DNA of 64,000 bases from JAJRXR01 sp041987545. GTDB taxonomy: Bacteria; Planctomycetota; Phycisphaerae; Phycisphaerales; UBA1924. A program made the translations under genes and the position numbers. The notes under the pieces were generated by a model. It worked only from the letters and a program-made list of their open reading frames with translations. It did not search any database and had not been told where the DNA came from. Below, one piece after another: positions 53,981-62,699 of this stretch (position 1 is the first letter of the stretch; every line of letters begins with the position of its first letter). Location of the stretch: NCBI GenBank assembly GCA_041987545.1, contig JBHIWH010000004.1, forward strand, positions 310,001 through 374,000. Reading direction: 5' to 3'.

Positions 53981-55066
53981 TCAGAACCGGACCGAGAGCC
54001 GGATGAACGCCGAGCCGTAGGCGTCGCCGTTGCCCTGGGTGCTGAACTCCTCCGTGAGCCAGGTCACGCTGTAGCCCAGCTCGAGCAGCTTGTACCGGGC
54101 GACGAGGCCGAAGGTCAGCTCGCCGACGACGTGGTTCTTGTCCACCGACGCCGAGTCGGAGAACGTGTTGCCGTCGAGGAAGATGTTGTGCGCGACGGCC
54201 CGGGCCCCGGCGCGGGCGAAGGCGTACGCGCCCCAGTCGCCCAGCCACTGGGCGGTCGCGTCGGACGTGCCCAGCAGGCGAGGCGGGCCGAAGTCGTCGG
54301 GCAGGTTGTAGCCCGCGCGGATCGTCGCGTCGGCGCTGGCGCGGACGAAGACGTTGCCCAGGTCGACGGCGACCCGGGGGATCGCGTCCAGCTCCAGACA
54401 GCCGATCTCCGCCTTGTCGAACTTCCAGGACCGCTGCAGGCGGAGGTTGAACGCGAACTCGTTGCTCAGCTGCGTCCCCCAGCCCTCGGGCTTGACCTGG
54501 CTGGGGACGACCGAATGGATGAACGTCTGCACGCCCTCGGCGCCCGCGGCCTCGCCCACGACGCCCAGGTCCAGCTCCGCGTGGTCGTGCACCCGGTCGT
54601 TGGCCCGCTGCACGTAGAAGCCCGCGTACAGGTAGCCCGCGTACGGGCGCGAGCCGGGGGGCGGGTTCTTCAGCGAGATGTCGTACGCCGTGTAGATGTG
54701 CTGGGCGATCACGATGCCCGCGGCGACCTTGGCGTCCCGCATGGGCAGGATGCCGTCGGCGAACTCGCGGACACCGTCCTCGAACCGGGCCGAGGGGTCC
54801 AGGGCCAGATCCAGCCGGACGCCGTTGGTGTAGTGGCGGTCTGACTCGGAGTACGGCTTGACGTACGCGCCGTCGTTGTCCCAAATGAGCTGGACGTGGC
54901 GGACCCGCCAGGAGTCCGTGACCAGGTCGTCGGCCGACTCCGGGGCGCCCTCTGGCGCCTCGCCGACCGGGGCCGGGTTGGGCTCATGAACAGAGCCGAT
55001 GGCCTCAGTGCATGAGACCAGAACGAGGGTCGCGAGCAGCGATCGAATGACGGCGTCCTTGCTCAT
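53981..55066 (-). CDS. lpxR: LpxR-like lipid A 3'-O-deacylase (outer-membrane beta barrel)
   Basis: A 361-residue exported protein with a signal peptide (about 1-25; the 'VSC' at residue 19 may be a lipobox, less likely). Family LpxR residues are visible: 'IWDNDGAYV' (N64-D65, Ca and substrate site), 'DRHYTNGVRLDL' (T80), 'RPYAGYLYAGF' and the active-site His in 'VQTFIHSVV' (H184), followed by 'GWGTQLSNEF'. The C-terminus ends in Phe after alternating strands, as outer-membrane barrels do. LpxR removes the 3'-acyl chains of lipid A in the outer leaflet, so its presence implies an LPS-type outer membrane. Activity here is inferred. The gene is divergent from the ion channel gene. Confidence 0.8.
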   Translation of the reverse strand: MSKDAVIRSLLATLVLVSCTEAIGSVHEPNPAPVGEAPEGAPESADDLVTDSWRVRHVQLIWDNDGAYVKPYSESDRHYTNGVRLDLALDPSARFEDGVREFADGILPMRDAKVAAGIVIAQHIYTAYDISLKNPPPGSRPYAGYLYAGFYVQRANDRVHDHAELDLGVVGEAAGAEGVQTFIHSVVPSQVKPEGWGTQLSNEFAFNLRLQRSWKFDKAEIGCLELDAIPRVAVDLGNVFVRASADATIRAGYNLPDDFGPPRLLGTSDATAQWLGDWGAYAFARAGARAVAHNIFLDGNTFSDSASVDKNHVVGELTFGLVARYKLLELGYSVTWLTEEFSTQGNGDAYGSAFIRLSVRF

Positions 55067-55146
55067 CTGTGGTTAGCCTGGGTCGTTCTCGGGGCAGCCA
55101 AGCGTACCACGCTTGCGATTGCCACGACGGGCCAGGGGGGGATCGC

Positions 55147-55938
55147 ATGCGGCGCCGTCTCAACGAAATCATGACAAACGCTCGCCCCGGCGACCGGGCG
55201 AGCCTCCTGTTTGATATCGGGCTGGTCGTGCTGATCCTGGTCAATGTCCTGGCCATGATCCTGGAGTCTGTCGAGCCGATCAGGGTGCGGGCCCCGGGGC
55301 TGTTCGCCGGGTTCGAGACGTTCTCGGTCATCGCGTTCACCATCGAGTACGTCCTGAGGCTCTGGACGTGCACTTGTGATCCGCGATTCGCCGGGGCATT
55401 CAGGGGGAGCGTGCGCTACGCGCTCACGCCACTCGCCATCGTCGATCTGCTCGCGGTGCTGCCCTTCTATCTGCCGTTCCTTGGCATCGACCTCCGCGTC
55501 ACTCGTGTTTTCAGGCTCGTCCGCGTGCTTCGATTGGCCAAGCTCGCCCGCTATACAACCGCCTTGTCACTCTTGGCGACCGTGCTCCGGAGGAAGAAGG
55601 ACGAACTCGTCGGTGTCGCCGCGATGGTCCTCGTCGCTCTCGTTCTCGCAGCATCTCTCATGTACTTCGCAGAACGCGACGCGCAGCCGGATGCCTTCGG
55701 GAGCATCCCCGCCTCCGCCTGGTGGACGGTCACTGCCCTGACACCCATGAGCCAGGCGGACCTGAACCCGGTCACACCGATCGGCCGGTTCCTCTCCGCG
55801 TGCGTCTCGGTCCTGGGGCTCGGGATGATCGCGCTGCCGACCGGGATCATCGGGGCTGGATTCGTCGAGGAGATCGGCCGCAAGAAATCTGCTGACGCGC
55901 GTTGTCCGCATTGCGGCGGCCCGATCAGCGACGACTAG
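55147..55938 (+). CDS. Voltage-gated-type ion channel with non-canonical selectivity filter
   Basis: A 263-residue six-helix channel subunit of the voltage-gated cation channel superfamily. S1 (about 21-41), S2 (54-73), S3 (94-111), S4 with basic residues every third position (R117, R120, R123, R126, R129, K132), S5 (154-174), pore helix 'ASAWWTVTALT' and S6 (216-240). The potassium filter TVGYGD is absent: residues 199-205 read T-P-M-S-Q-A-D. A short cytoplasmic tail ends with a zinc-ribbon-like 'RCPHCGGP'. The start at 55147 follows AGGGGGG. Ion selectivity cannot be inferred from the filter. It converges with the gene at 55945, 6 bases apart. Confidence 0.85.
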   Translation: MRRRLNEIMTNARPGDRASLLFDIGLVVLILVNVLAMILESVEPIRVRAPGLFAGFETFSVIAFTIEYVLRLWTCTCDPRFAGAFRGSVRYALTPLAIVDLLAVLPFYLPFLGIDLRVTRVFRLVRVLRLAKLARYTTALSLLATVLRRKKDELVGVAAMVLVALVLAASLMYFAERDAQPDAFGSIPASAWWTVTALTPMSQADLNPVTPIGRFLSACVSVLGLGMIALPTGIIGAGFVEEIGRKKSADARCPHCGGPISDD

Positions 55939-55944
55939 CACGAC

Positions 55945-57648
55945 TCAATCGTCTTCAGGCCTGTCTTGCTCCGTGTCACGCTCCGGCGGGGGCGCCTCGA
56001 TCGGCCGCAACGACTCGATCAGCAGCTCCAGGCCCGGGCGGATCAGCTCCTCTCGCCCGGGGAACCACGAGGCCTGCGCCTCGAGCGCCCGGCCCTCCCC
56101 ATTCTCATACACGAGCGTCACCCAGCGGCGCGGCGCCGCCTCGTGCTCGACCTCGAACCAGGCGCCGCGGCCCCCGCCCTCGGTCTCGAACTGCTCGATG
56201 ATCCGCCACGCGTCGTCCTCGGCCGCCATCTCGATCGTCGCCAGCGCCTCGTCGGCGGGCGGGATCTCGGAGTCGTAGGACATGATCCGGACCCACGCGT
56301 CCTGTGGGAGCACGAGCTGGATCGCCGTGAACCGCTCGTCCTCGTCCTCCTCCTCGTACCACTGCCAGTCGCCCGGGACCATGCACTCGAACTCGGTGTG
56401 CTCGAGGAGCCACGCGTTCTCGACGTCCGCCGGCGCGTCGGCGGGCGTGCGGACCTGAAGCGTGGACAGGATCAGCTCGACGCCCGGGTCGAAGCTCGGC
56501 CCGGCCGCGACCGCCGCCAGCTCGCGGATCTCCAGCACGTACCCGTCGGGCAGCGGGCTCAGCAGGATCCGCGAGCGGTACTTCACGCTCAGCCCGCCCC
56601 GGAACATCCGCTCCTCGCCCTCGCCCTTGATGCCGGCGATCTCGTCGATCGGCGTCGATTCGCCGACGCTCCGCAGCCCGGAGTCGCGGTAGTGGTCCTC
56701 GATCTGGTCGATCCGGTCGGCGACGCTCATGTCGTCCCAGTACATCTCGATGCTCAGGTTCGCGTCCTGCGGGGGCTCGAAGTAGACCGAGGCGACCCCG
56801 AACTCGTCGTCGAGCTCCGCCTTCCAGTTGCGCGGGTACTGCAGCGAGTACGTGGTGCTGCGCGGGAGCATCCTGGGGTGCGCAACGTCCGCGGGCGCGC
56901 CCATCGAGGGCATGACGAACACGGCCAGCAGCGCGACCCCCCCGATGACGACCACGAAGAAGCCCATGGGCAGCACGAGCAGCCACCACACGCTCGCCCA
57001 CTTGCTGACGTCGATCGTCGCCCGCACGCCGCGGAAGCTGATCAGCACGCTCCAGAGGGGCAGGGGCGCGAACGCGGCGATCTCCCACCAGGCGACGAGG
57101 CGGGCCGCGTATGCCTCGGGCGTGTCGTAGACGAACGTCCAGACGAGCATCGAGATCACGCTCGGCACCGCGATCAGCAGCCGCGCCTGGGACCAGATCG
57201 CGAATGTCTGGGTCGGGGGGGCGTGCACCCCGCCGCTGGCGAAGACCCGGAAGTGGAAGAAGAACCCCGGGATGCACGCCTGGAGCACGCCCGACGCAGC
57301 GCCCGCGATCAGCACGAAGACCCAGAACGCCGGCCAGCTCGGCCCCGAGGACATGGCGGCGGCGAGCGCCCCGATGATCGCGGGCGCCTCGCAGATCGCC
57401 GCGATCCCGATCACCCAGCACAGCAGGATCACCACCCAGATCGGCGCACGACCGCCCGGGCCTCGGAAGTACCGCCCGGGGCGAAAGAGCAGATCGAACG
57501 GGTTCCAGGCGATCCGCTCCGCCGGGTCGTCATCGCTCTCGGGGGCGAGGCCCGGCGCATCGCTCGTCCCCTCGTGGCGCACGATGGGCGGCGCCCCGGG
57601 GAACGTGCGCTCGTCGCTGGCGAAGCTGTCCGGGGATCGCTCGCTCAT
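55945..57648 (-). CDS. Multi-pass membrane protein with extracytoplasmic C-terminal domain (YIP1-like N-terminus)
   Basis: 567 residues: a cytoplasmic Asp/Glu-rich start, then 'WNPFDLLFRPGRYFRGPGG', which resembles the opening of YIP1-like membrane domains, five membrane helices (between about 70 and 240) and a C-terminal region of 320 residues built from two similar beta-rich halves ('YSLQYPRNWKAELDDEFGVASVYFEPPQ' and 'FECMVPGDWQWYEEEDEDERFTAIQLVLPQ'). I do not recognise the second part. The gene begins 16 bases after the acs stop, so it is in the acetate operon. A role in acetate metabolism is unproven. Confidence 0.7.
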   Translation of the reverse strand: MSERSPDSFASDERTFPGAPPIVRHEGTSDAPGLAPESDDDPAERIAWNPFDLLFRPGRYFRGPGGRAPIWVVILLCWVIGIAAICEAPAIIGALAAAMSSGPSWPAFWVFVLIAGAASGVLQACIPGFFFHFRVFASGGVHAPPTQTFAIWSQARLLIAVPSVISMLVWTFVYDTPEAYAARLVAWWEIAAFAPLPLWSVLISFRGVRATIDVSKWASVWWLLVLPMGFFVVVIGGVALLAVFVMPSMGAPADVAHPRMLPRSTTYSLQYPRNWKAELDDEFGVASVYFEPPQDANLSIEMYWDDMSVADRIDQIEDHYRDSGLRSVGESTPIDEIAGIKGEGEERMFRGGLSVKYRSRILLSPLPDGYVLEIRELAAVAAGPSFDPGVELILSTLQVRTPADAPADVENAWLLEHTEFECMVPGDWQWYEEEDEDERFTAIQLVLPQDAWVRIMSYDSEIPPADEALATIEMAAEDDAWRIIEQFETEGGGRGAWFEVEHEAAPRRWVTLVYENGEGRALEAQASWFPGREELIRPGLELLIESLRPIEAPPPERDTEQDRPEDD

Positions 57649-57664
57649 CGTGTCTCTCGGCGAC

Positions 57665-59695
57665 TCAGCTCTCGGCCGACTCGCGGAGCTTGGCCAGGAC
57701 GGCGTAGTCCTCGAGCGTGGACGTGTCCTGCGTCGTGTCTTCCTCGCCGGCCGCGATCGAGCGGAGCAGCCGCCGCATGATCTTGCCCGATCGCGTCTTG
57801 GGCAGCGCGCCGGTAAAGCGGATCTGGTCGGGCTTGGCGATGGCGCCGATCTCCTTGCCGACGTGCTCGCGGAGTTCCTTGAGGAGTTCCGGCGAGGGCT
57901 GGGCGTCGCCCCCGAGCGTGCAGAAGGCGGCGATGCCCGTGCCCTTGATCTCGTGCGGCATGCCGACGACCGCCGCCTCGACGACCGCCGGGTGGCTGAC
58001 CAGCGCGCTCTCGACCTCCATCGTGCCCAGGCGGTGTCCCGAGACGTTGATGACGTCGTCGACGCGGCCCATGATCCAGAAGTACCCGTCCGCGTCGCGT
58101 CGGGCGCCGTCGCCCGGGAAGTACATCCCGGGCAGTCGCGACCAGTACGTCTCGATGAACCGCTCGCGGTCGCCGAAGATCCCCCGGAGCATGGCCGGCC
58201 AGGGCTTGCGGATGGCGAGCAGGCCGCCGGTGTTGTTGGGGCGCTCGGCGCCGTCCTCGCCGACGATGGCCGCGTCGATCCCGAAGAAGGGCAGCGTGCA
58301 CGAGCCGGGCTTGGTCGGGGTGACGCCCGGCAGGGGCGTGAGCATGTGCCCTCCGGTCTCGGTCTGCCACCACGTGTCCACGATGGGGCAGCGCTCGCCC
58401 CCCACGACCTTGTGGTACCACATCCAGGCCTCGGGGTTGATGGGCTCGCCGACCGTGCCCAGGACCTGCAGCGAGCTCAGGTCGTGCTTGTCGGCGTGCT
58501 GGGCGCCCCACTTCATGAACGCGCGGATCGCAGTGGGCGCCGTGTAGAACTGCGTCACCTTGTGCCGCTCGACGATGTCCCAGAAGCGGTCTTCCTTGGG
58601 GAAGTTCGGGGCGCCCTCGTACATGAGCGTCGGCACGCCCGTGGGCATGATGCCGTAGATGATGTACGAGTGCCCGGTGATCCATCCGACGTCGGCGGTG
58701 CACCAGAAGAGCTGCCCGTCCTGGGCGCCGTCGCGCTTCGGCTCGTCGAGGCCGGGGATCAGGTTGAACACGTGCTTGCTCGTCAGGTACGTGTAGACCA
58801 TGTACCCGCCGACGGTGTGCTGGATGCCCTTGGGCTTGCCCGTCGAGCCCGAGGTGTAGAGCAGGAAGCTCATGTGCTCGGAGTCGAGCGGCTCGCAGGG
58901 GCAGTCGTCGTCCGCGGCATCGACCAGCTCGCGGTAGTCGTGGTCGCGGCCGGGCGTGGCCGGGATGTCGTTGCCGCAGCGCTTGAGGACGATGACGTCC
59001 TTGACGACGTCGCCCTCGATCTGTTCGATGGCGGCGTCCACGTTGTCCTTGAGAGGGACGACCTTGCCCCGGCGCCAGGCGCCGTCGCAGGTGACGATAA
59101 GCCTCGAGCTGGCGTCCACGACGCGGTCGGCGATCGCCTGGGCCGAGAAGCCGCCGAAGATCACCGAGTGGGCGGCGCCGATACGGGCGCACGCGAGCAC
59201 CGCGATCGCCAGCTCCGGGACCATGCCCATGTAGATGGTGACGACGTCGCCCTTCTTCACGCCCAGCTTCTTGTAGACGTTGGCGAGCCTCGCGGTCTCG
59301 CGCTGCACCTCGGCGTACGAGAGGGTCCGAGTCTCGGGGACGCCCCCGGGCATCGGCTCGCCCTCCCAGACGATGGCCGCGTGGTCACCCCGGCCCTCCT
59401 GGACGTGCCGATCGACGCAGTTGAAGCAGAGGTTGGTCTTGGCGCCGACGAACCACCTGGCGTCCGGCGCCTTCCACTCCAGGACGGTCCGCCACGGCTC
59501 GAACCAGTGCAGCTCGCTGGCGACCTCGCCCCAGAAGCCCTCGGGGTCCTCGACCGACCGGGCGTGCATCGCCTTGTACTCGTCCATCGAGGAGACGAGC
59601 CAGCGGGGGGCGCCGACCCTCGCGGCGGGCGGGGGCGGGAAGACGCGGTCTTCGTGAAGGACGGAATCGATGCCGCTGTCGGCGTGCTCGCTCAT
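57665..59695 (-). CDS. acs: Acetyl-coenzyme A synthetase
   Basis: It activates acetate to acetyl-CoA through acetyl-AMP. The 676-residue protein is a standard acs: 'WFVGAKTNLCFNCVDRH' near the start, ATP loop 'LYTSGSTGKPKG', 'DVGWITGHSYIIYG', 'DTWWQTETGGHMLTPLPG' (acetate pocket), 'PGDGARRDADGYFWIMGRVDDVINVSGHRLGT' and the C-terminal lysine 'PKTRSGKIMRR', the site regulated by acetylation in many bacteria. Length, order and start (ATG 59693-59695) are canonical. It follows the symporter gene at 73 bases and precedes the gene at 55945, forming an acetate uptake and use operon. Confidence 0.96.
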   Translation of the reverse strand: MSEHADSGIDSVLHEDRVFPPPPAARVGAPRWLVSSMDEYKAMHARSVEDPEGFWGEVASELHWFEPWRTVLEWKAPDARWFVGAKTNLCFNCVDRHVQEGRGDHAAIVWEGEPMPGGVPETRTLSYAEVQRETARLANVYKKLGVKKGDVVTIYMGMVPELAIAVLACARIGAAHSVIFGGFSAQAIADRVVDASSRLIVTCDGAWRRGKVVPLKDNVDAAIEQIEGDVVKDVIVLKRCGNDIPATPGRDHDYRELVDAADDDCPCEPLDSEHMSFLLYTSGSTGKPKGIQHTVGGYMVYTYLTSKHVFNLIPGLDEPKRDGAQDGQLFWCTADVGWITGHSYIIYGIMPTGVPTLMYEGAPNFPKEDRFWDIVERHKVTQFYTAPTAIRAFMKWGAQHADKHDLSSLQVLGTVGEPINPEAWMWYHKVVGGERCPIVDTWWQTETGGHMLTPLPGVTPTKPGSCTLPFFGIDAAIVGEDGAERPNNTGGLLAIRKPWPAMLRGIFGDRERFIETYWSRLPGMYFPGDGARRDADGYFWIMGRVDDVINVSGHRLGTMEVESALVSHPAVVEAAVVGMPHEIKGTGIAAFCTLGGDAQPSPELLKELREHVGKEIGAIAKPDQIRFTGALPKTRSGKIMRRLLRSIAAGEEDTTQDTSTLEDYAVLAKLRESAES

Positions 59696-59768
59696 CTGTC
59701 GCGCCTCCCAAGTCGTGCCGGGAGGGCAGCATAGCGGGCGACCGGCCGCGTCCACGAGCGCGGCGGGC

Positions 59769-61661
59769 TCACTCGGGCGGGGGGACCTGCATCTCGTGGG
59801 CCTCGCCGGCGCCTCGGGGCACGCGCACGTCCTCGACCAGACGCCGGATGTGCTCGGGCGGGGGCGGGAAGCAGAGCCCGACGCCGATCGCGACGACGAA
59901 GTTCACGAGCATGCCGACGGTCCCGATCCCCTCGGGCGAGATGCCCAGCCAGTACTCGCTCGGCGTCCCTCCCAGGGCCTTGAAGTACACGATGTACGCC
60001 AGCGTGAACCCGAGCCCGGCGACCATCCCCGCGATCGCGCCCTGGCGGTTGAGCCGCTTGGTGAAGATCCCGAGCACGATGACAGGGAAGAAGCTCGAGG
60101 CGGCCATGCCGAAGGCCAGGGCGACGACCTCGGCGACGAACCCGGGCGGGTAGATGCCAAGCAGCGCCGCGCACACGACGCCGAACGCCGCCGCGATCCG
60201 CGCGGCCCACAGCTCCTTCTTCTCGGAGATCTCCGGCGCGATCACGCGCTTGAGCAGGTCGTGGCTCACCGCCGTCGAGATCACCAGCAGCAGCCCCGCG
60301 GCCGTCGAGAGCGCCGCCGCCAGCCCGCCCGCGGCGACCAGCGCGATCACCCAGTTGGGCAGCCCCGCGATCTCGGGGTTGGCCAGGACCATGATGTCCC
60401 GGTCCACGTACAGCTCGTTGGCGTTGTCGGTGGGCGTGACGCCGCCGCTCCCATCGTCGATCTGGAGCAGGCGCTGGCCGTGCTCGCCCCTGGCCGGCTC
60501 GCCCGAGTCGTCCGCGAGGAACACGGGCTTGTTCTTGGCGGTGCTCGTGAACGCCCGGCCGTCGGTGAAGTCGATCCGGCCGTCGCCGTCCTTGTCGATC
60601 CACGCGATCAGGCCCGTGTTCTCCCACGTCTTGAACCACTCGGGGACGGGGTCCCCGCCCTCGGGGGCGGCGTCGGCGTCGTAGTACGCGCCCGGCACCG
60701 AGTCGAGCAGGTTCGTCCGCGCGAAGGCGCCGACGGCGGGCGCGGTCGTGTACAGGATCGCGATGAACAGCAACGCCCAGAACGCGCTGGCCCGGGCGCC
60801 CTTGACGCTGGGAACCGTGTAGAACCGGACGATGACGTGGGGCAGGCCCGCGGTGCCGGCCATCAGGGCGAGCGTGACGGCCAGCATGTCCAGGCGGGCG
60901 GGCCAGCCCGCGGGCGCCGCCGTGTACGACGCGAAGCCCAGCTCCTCGTTGAGCCCGTCCAGCTTCTCGAGCAGCGACACGCTCTGCCCCGCCGCCAGCT
61001 GCTCGCCGACCGTCCCGCCCAGGTCGGACACGAAGCCGACCTGCGGGACAACGTTGCCGGTGAGCATGAGGGAGATGTAGATCGCGGGCACCGTGAACGC
61101 GAAGATCAGCACGCAGTACTGGGCGACCTGCGTGTACGTGATGCCCTTCATCCCGCCCAGGACGGCGTAGAAGAACACGATCCCCGTCCCGATGATCACG
61201 CCCAGCGTGATGTCCACCTCCAGGAATCTGCTGAACACGACGCCCACGCCCCGCATCTGCCCCGAGACGTACGTGAAGCTCACGAAGATCGCGCACACGA
61301 CGGCGACGACGCGGGCCACCTGCGAGTCGTACCGGTCGCCCACGAAGTCGGGGACCGTGAACTTGCCGAACTTGCGCAGGTACGGGGCCAGCAGCAGCGC
61401 GAGCAGGACGTACCCGCCCGTCCACCCCATCAGGTACTTGGCGCCGACATATCCGGAGAAGGCGATGAGGCCCGCCATGGATATGAAGGAGGCGGCGGAC
61501 ATCCAGTCGGCGGCGGTCGCCATGCCGTTGGCCACCGGGTGCACGCCCTTGCCCGCGACGTAGAACTCACCGGTCGAGCCGGCGCGGGAGATGATCGCGA
61601 TCCCGATGTAGAGGGCGAAGGTGAGGCCGACGATGACGAAGGTCCAGGCCTGGACGTCCAT
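59769..61661 (-). CDS. Sodium:solute symporter (acetate/monocarboxylate type, ActP/VC_2705-like)
   Basis: A 630-residue polytopic permease of the solute:sodium symporter family with about 13 membrane helices. Diagnostic stretches include 'EFYVAGKGVHPVANGMATAADWMSAASFISMAG', 'SGQMRGVGVVFSRFLEV', 'GTAGLPHVIVRFYTVPSVKGAR' and 'GGLAAALSTAAGLLLVISTAVSHDL' (helix 8, sodium site). A large soluble insert (about residues 330-420) includes an EF-hand-like loop 'WIDKDGDGRIDFTDGRA', a feature also seen in VC_2705-type members. The partner subunit gene (DUF4212) lies 6 bases upstream and acs downstream, so acetate or a related short-chain carboxylate is the likely substrate. Confidence 0.9.
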   Translation of the reverse strand: MDVQAWTFVIVGLTFALYIGIAIISRAGSTGEFYVAGKGVHPVANGMATAADWMSAASFISMAGLIAFSGYVGAKYLMGWTGGYVLLALLLAPYLRKFGKFTVPDFVGDRYDSQVARVVAVVCAIFVSFTYVSGQMRGVGVVFSRFLEVDITLGVIIGTGIVFFYAVLGGMKGITYTQVAQYCVLIFAFTVPAIYISLMLTGNVVPQVGFVSDLGGTVGEQLAAGQSVSLLEKLDGLNEELGFASYTAAPAGWPARLDMLAVTLALMAGTAGLPHVIVRFYTVPSVKGARASAFWALLFIAILYTTAPAVGAFARTNLLDSVPGAYYDADAAPEGGDPVPEWFKTWENTGLIAWIDKDGDGRIDFTDGRAFTSTAKNKPVFLADDSGEPARGEHGQRLLQIDDGSGGVTPTDNANELYVDRDIMVLANPEIAGLPNWVIALVAAGGLAAALSTAAGLLLVISTAVSHDLLKRVIAPEISEKKELWAARIAAAFGVVCAALLGIYPPGFVAEVVALAFGMAASSFFPVIVLGIFTKRLNRQGAIAGMVAGLGFTLAYIVYFKALGGTPSEYWLGISPEGIGTVGMLVNFVVAIGVGLCFPPPPEHIRRLVEDVRVPRGAGEAHEMQVPPPE

Positions 61662-61667
61662 CGGGGG

Positions 61668-61943
61668 CTATTCCTCGTCCACGCCGAACCGCCTGTCGAG
61701 GCGGCGCATCGCCAGGACGTAGACGAGGATGAGGACGACGAAGACGTAGATCGCGCCCTGCTGGGCGACCCAGAACCCGAGCGGGGCACCGCCGATCCGG
61801 AACTGGTTGAGCCAGTCGACGGCCAGGATGCCCAGGCCCAGGGAGACCGCCGCCCAGACCAGGAGCAGCACCCCCACGATCGCGAGGTTGGCGAGCCAGT
61901 ACCGCCGCCGACTCGCCGAGTCCGGATCCGCGTTCTCAGGCAC
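61668..61943 (-). CDS. DUF4212 symporter small subunit
   Basis: A 91-residue protein with two membrane helices (about 17-37 and 52-73) separated by 'VDWLNQFRIGGAPLGFWVAQQGAIYVFVV', the conserved core of the DUF4212 (sodium:solute symporter small subunit) family. These proteins accompany VC_2705-type SSS permeases, as here. The GTG start at 61941-61943 is preceded by AAAGGGG at 6-bp spacing. It is the first gene of the operon and runs divergently from the ArsR-type regulator gene. Confidence 0.88.
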   Translation of the reverse strand: MPENADPDSASRRRYWLANLAIVGVLLLVWAAVSLGLGILAVDWLNQFRIGGAPLGFWVAQQGAIYVFVVLILVYVLAMRRLDRRFGVDEE

Positions 61944-62010
61944 GAGAAGCCCCTTTCGGGGCGGAGCGTACCAGGCTGGGGGCCCGGCAGTGCATTTTGT
62001 GCGTTCTGTC

Positions 62011-62039
62011 TTGACAAATCTATTTGTCGGCTTGATACT
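62011..62039 (+). promoter_or_regulatory. Sigma-70-type promoter of the ArsR-type regulator gene
   Basis: A perfect -35 TTGACA (62011-62016) and a -10 GATACT (62034-62039) are 17 bases apart. The predicted start site (about seven bases past the -10) coincides with the ATG at 62046, so the transcript would be leaderless. Confidence 0.7.
62013..62028. promoter_or_regulatory. Inverted-repeat operator between -35 and -10
   Basis: GACAAAT-CT-ATTTGTC is a perfect 7-2-7 inverted repeat overlapping the -35 box. A dimeric ArsR/winged-helix protein bound here would block RNA polymerase, so autoregulation by the downstream gene product is likely. It also overlaps a possible minus-strand TTGTCA toward the acetate operon. 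Confidence 0.65.
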
Positions 62040-62045
62040 CCCGGC

Positions 62046-62699
62046 ATGGCAGCGGCAGCCGCGAGTCTGGATCGGGTCGAGGTCCTCCGGGAGCCCGGGG
62101 CCGCCGCCGCCCTGCTCGACCCGGTCCGCCTCCGCCTGGTCGAGGCGCTGGGCGAGGAGGGGGACTCGGCGACCGGCGTCGCCAGGCGCCTCGGCCTGCC
62201 CCGTCAGAAGGTGAACTACCACCTGCGTGAGCTCGAGAAGCTGGGCCTGGTCGGCCTCGTCGAGGAACGCCGCAAGGGCAACTGCGTGGAGCGGATCGTC
62301 AGGGCCCGCGCGACGACGTATGCGATGGACCCCTCGATGCTGGGCGCCCTCACGCCCGACCCGGCCCGCGAGCCGGACCGGCGCAGCGCCGCGCACATGA
62401 TCGCGGTCGCCGCCCGGACGGTGCGTGAGCTGGGAGAGCTGCTCAGGCGGGCGGCCAAGGCCAGAATGAAGATCTCGACCCTCACGATCGACGCCGAGGT
62501 GCGCTTCGCCAGCGCGGGCCAGCAGTCCGACTTCGGCGAGGAGATGGCGCAATCGCTCGCCCAGCTCGTGAGCAAGTACCACGACGACGGCGCCCCCGGC
62601 GGGCGCACGTTCCGAGTCGTCGCCTGCACGTACCAGGCGATCACCAAGCCAGAGGACGAAGGGCCGGGCGACGGATGTGCCCAAGGAGACGACCGATGA
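62046..62699 (+). CDS. ArsR-type winged-helix transcriptional regulator
   Basis: A 217-residue protein with an N-terminal winged helix-turn-helix of the ArsR/HTH_20 type: 'LLDPVRLRLVEAL' (helix 1), 'SATGVARRLGLPRQKVNYHLRELEKLGLVGLVEE' (HTH and wing). A C-terminal helical and beta region follows ('ERRSAAHMIAVAARTVRELGELLRR'-like), similar to regulators linked to AHSA1 proteins. The next gene overlaps it by ATGA (62696-62699) and encodes such an AHSA1/SRPBCC protein, a common pairing. The ATG at 62046 is at the end of a well-formed promoter with an operator, so translation would be leaderless. Confidence 0.88.
   Translation: MAAAAASLDRVEVLREPGAAAALLDPVRLRLVEALGEEGDSATGVARRLGLPRQKVNYHLRELEKLGLVGLVEERRKGNCVERIVRARATTYAMDPSMLGALTPDPAREPDRRSAAHMIAVAARTVRELGELLRRAAKARMKISTLTIDAEVRFASAGQQSDFGEEMAQSLAQLVSKYHDDGAPGGRTFRVVACTYQAITKPEDEGPGDGCAQGDDR

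Noticed and set aside
59670..62699. A 1009-codon plus-strand open frame covering the acs-symporter region
   Set aside because: It lies antisense to clearly conserved acs and symporter genes and has no domain. Only its last 217 codons (from 62046) are the real ArsR-type gene.
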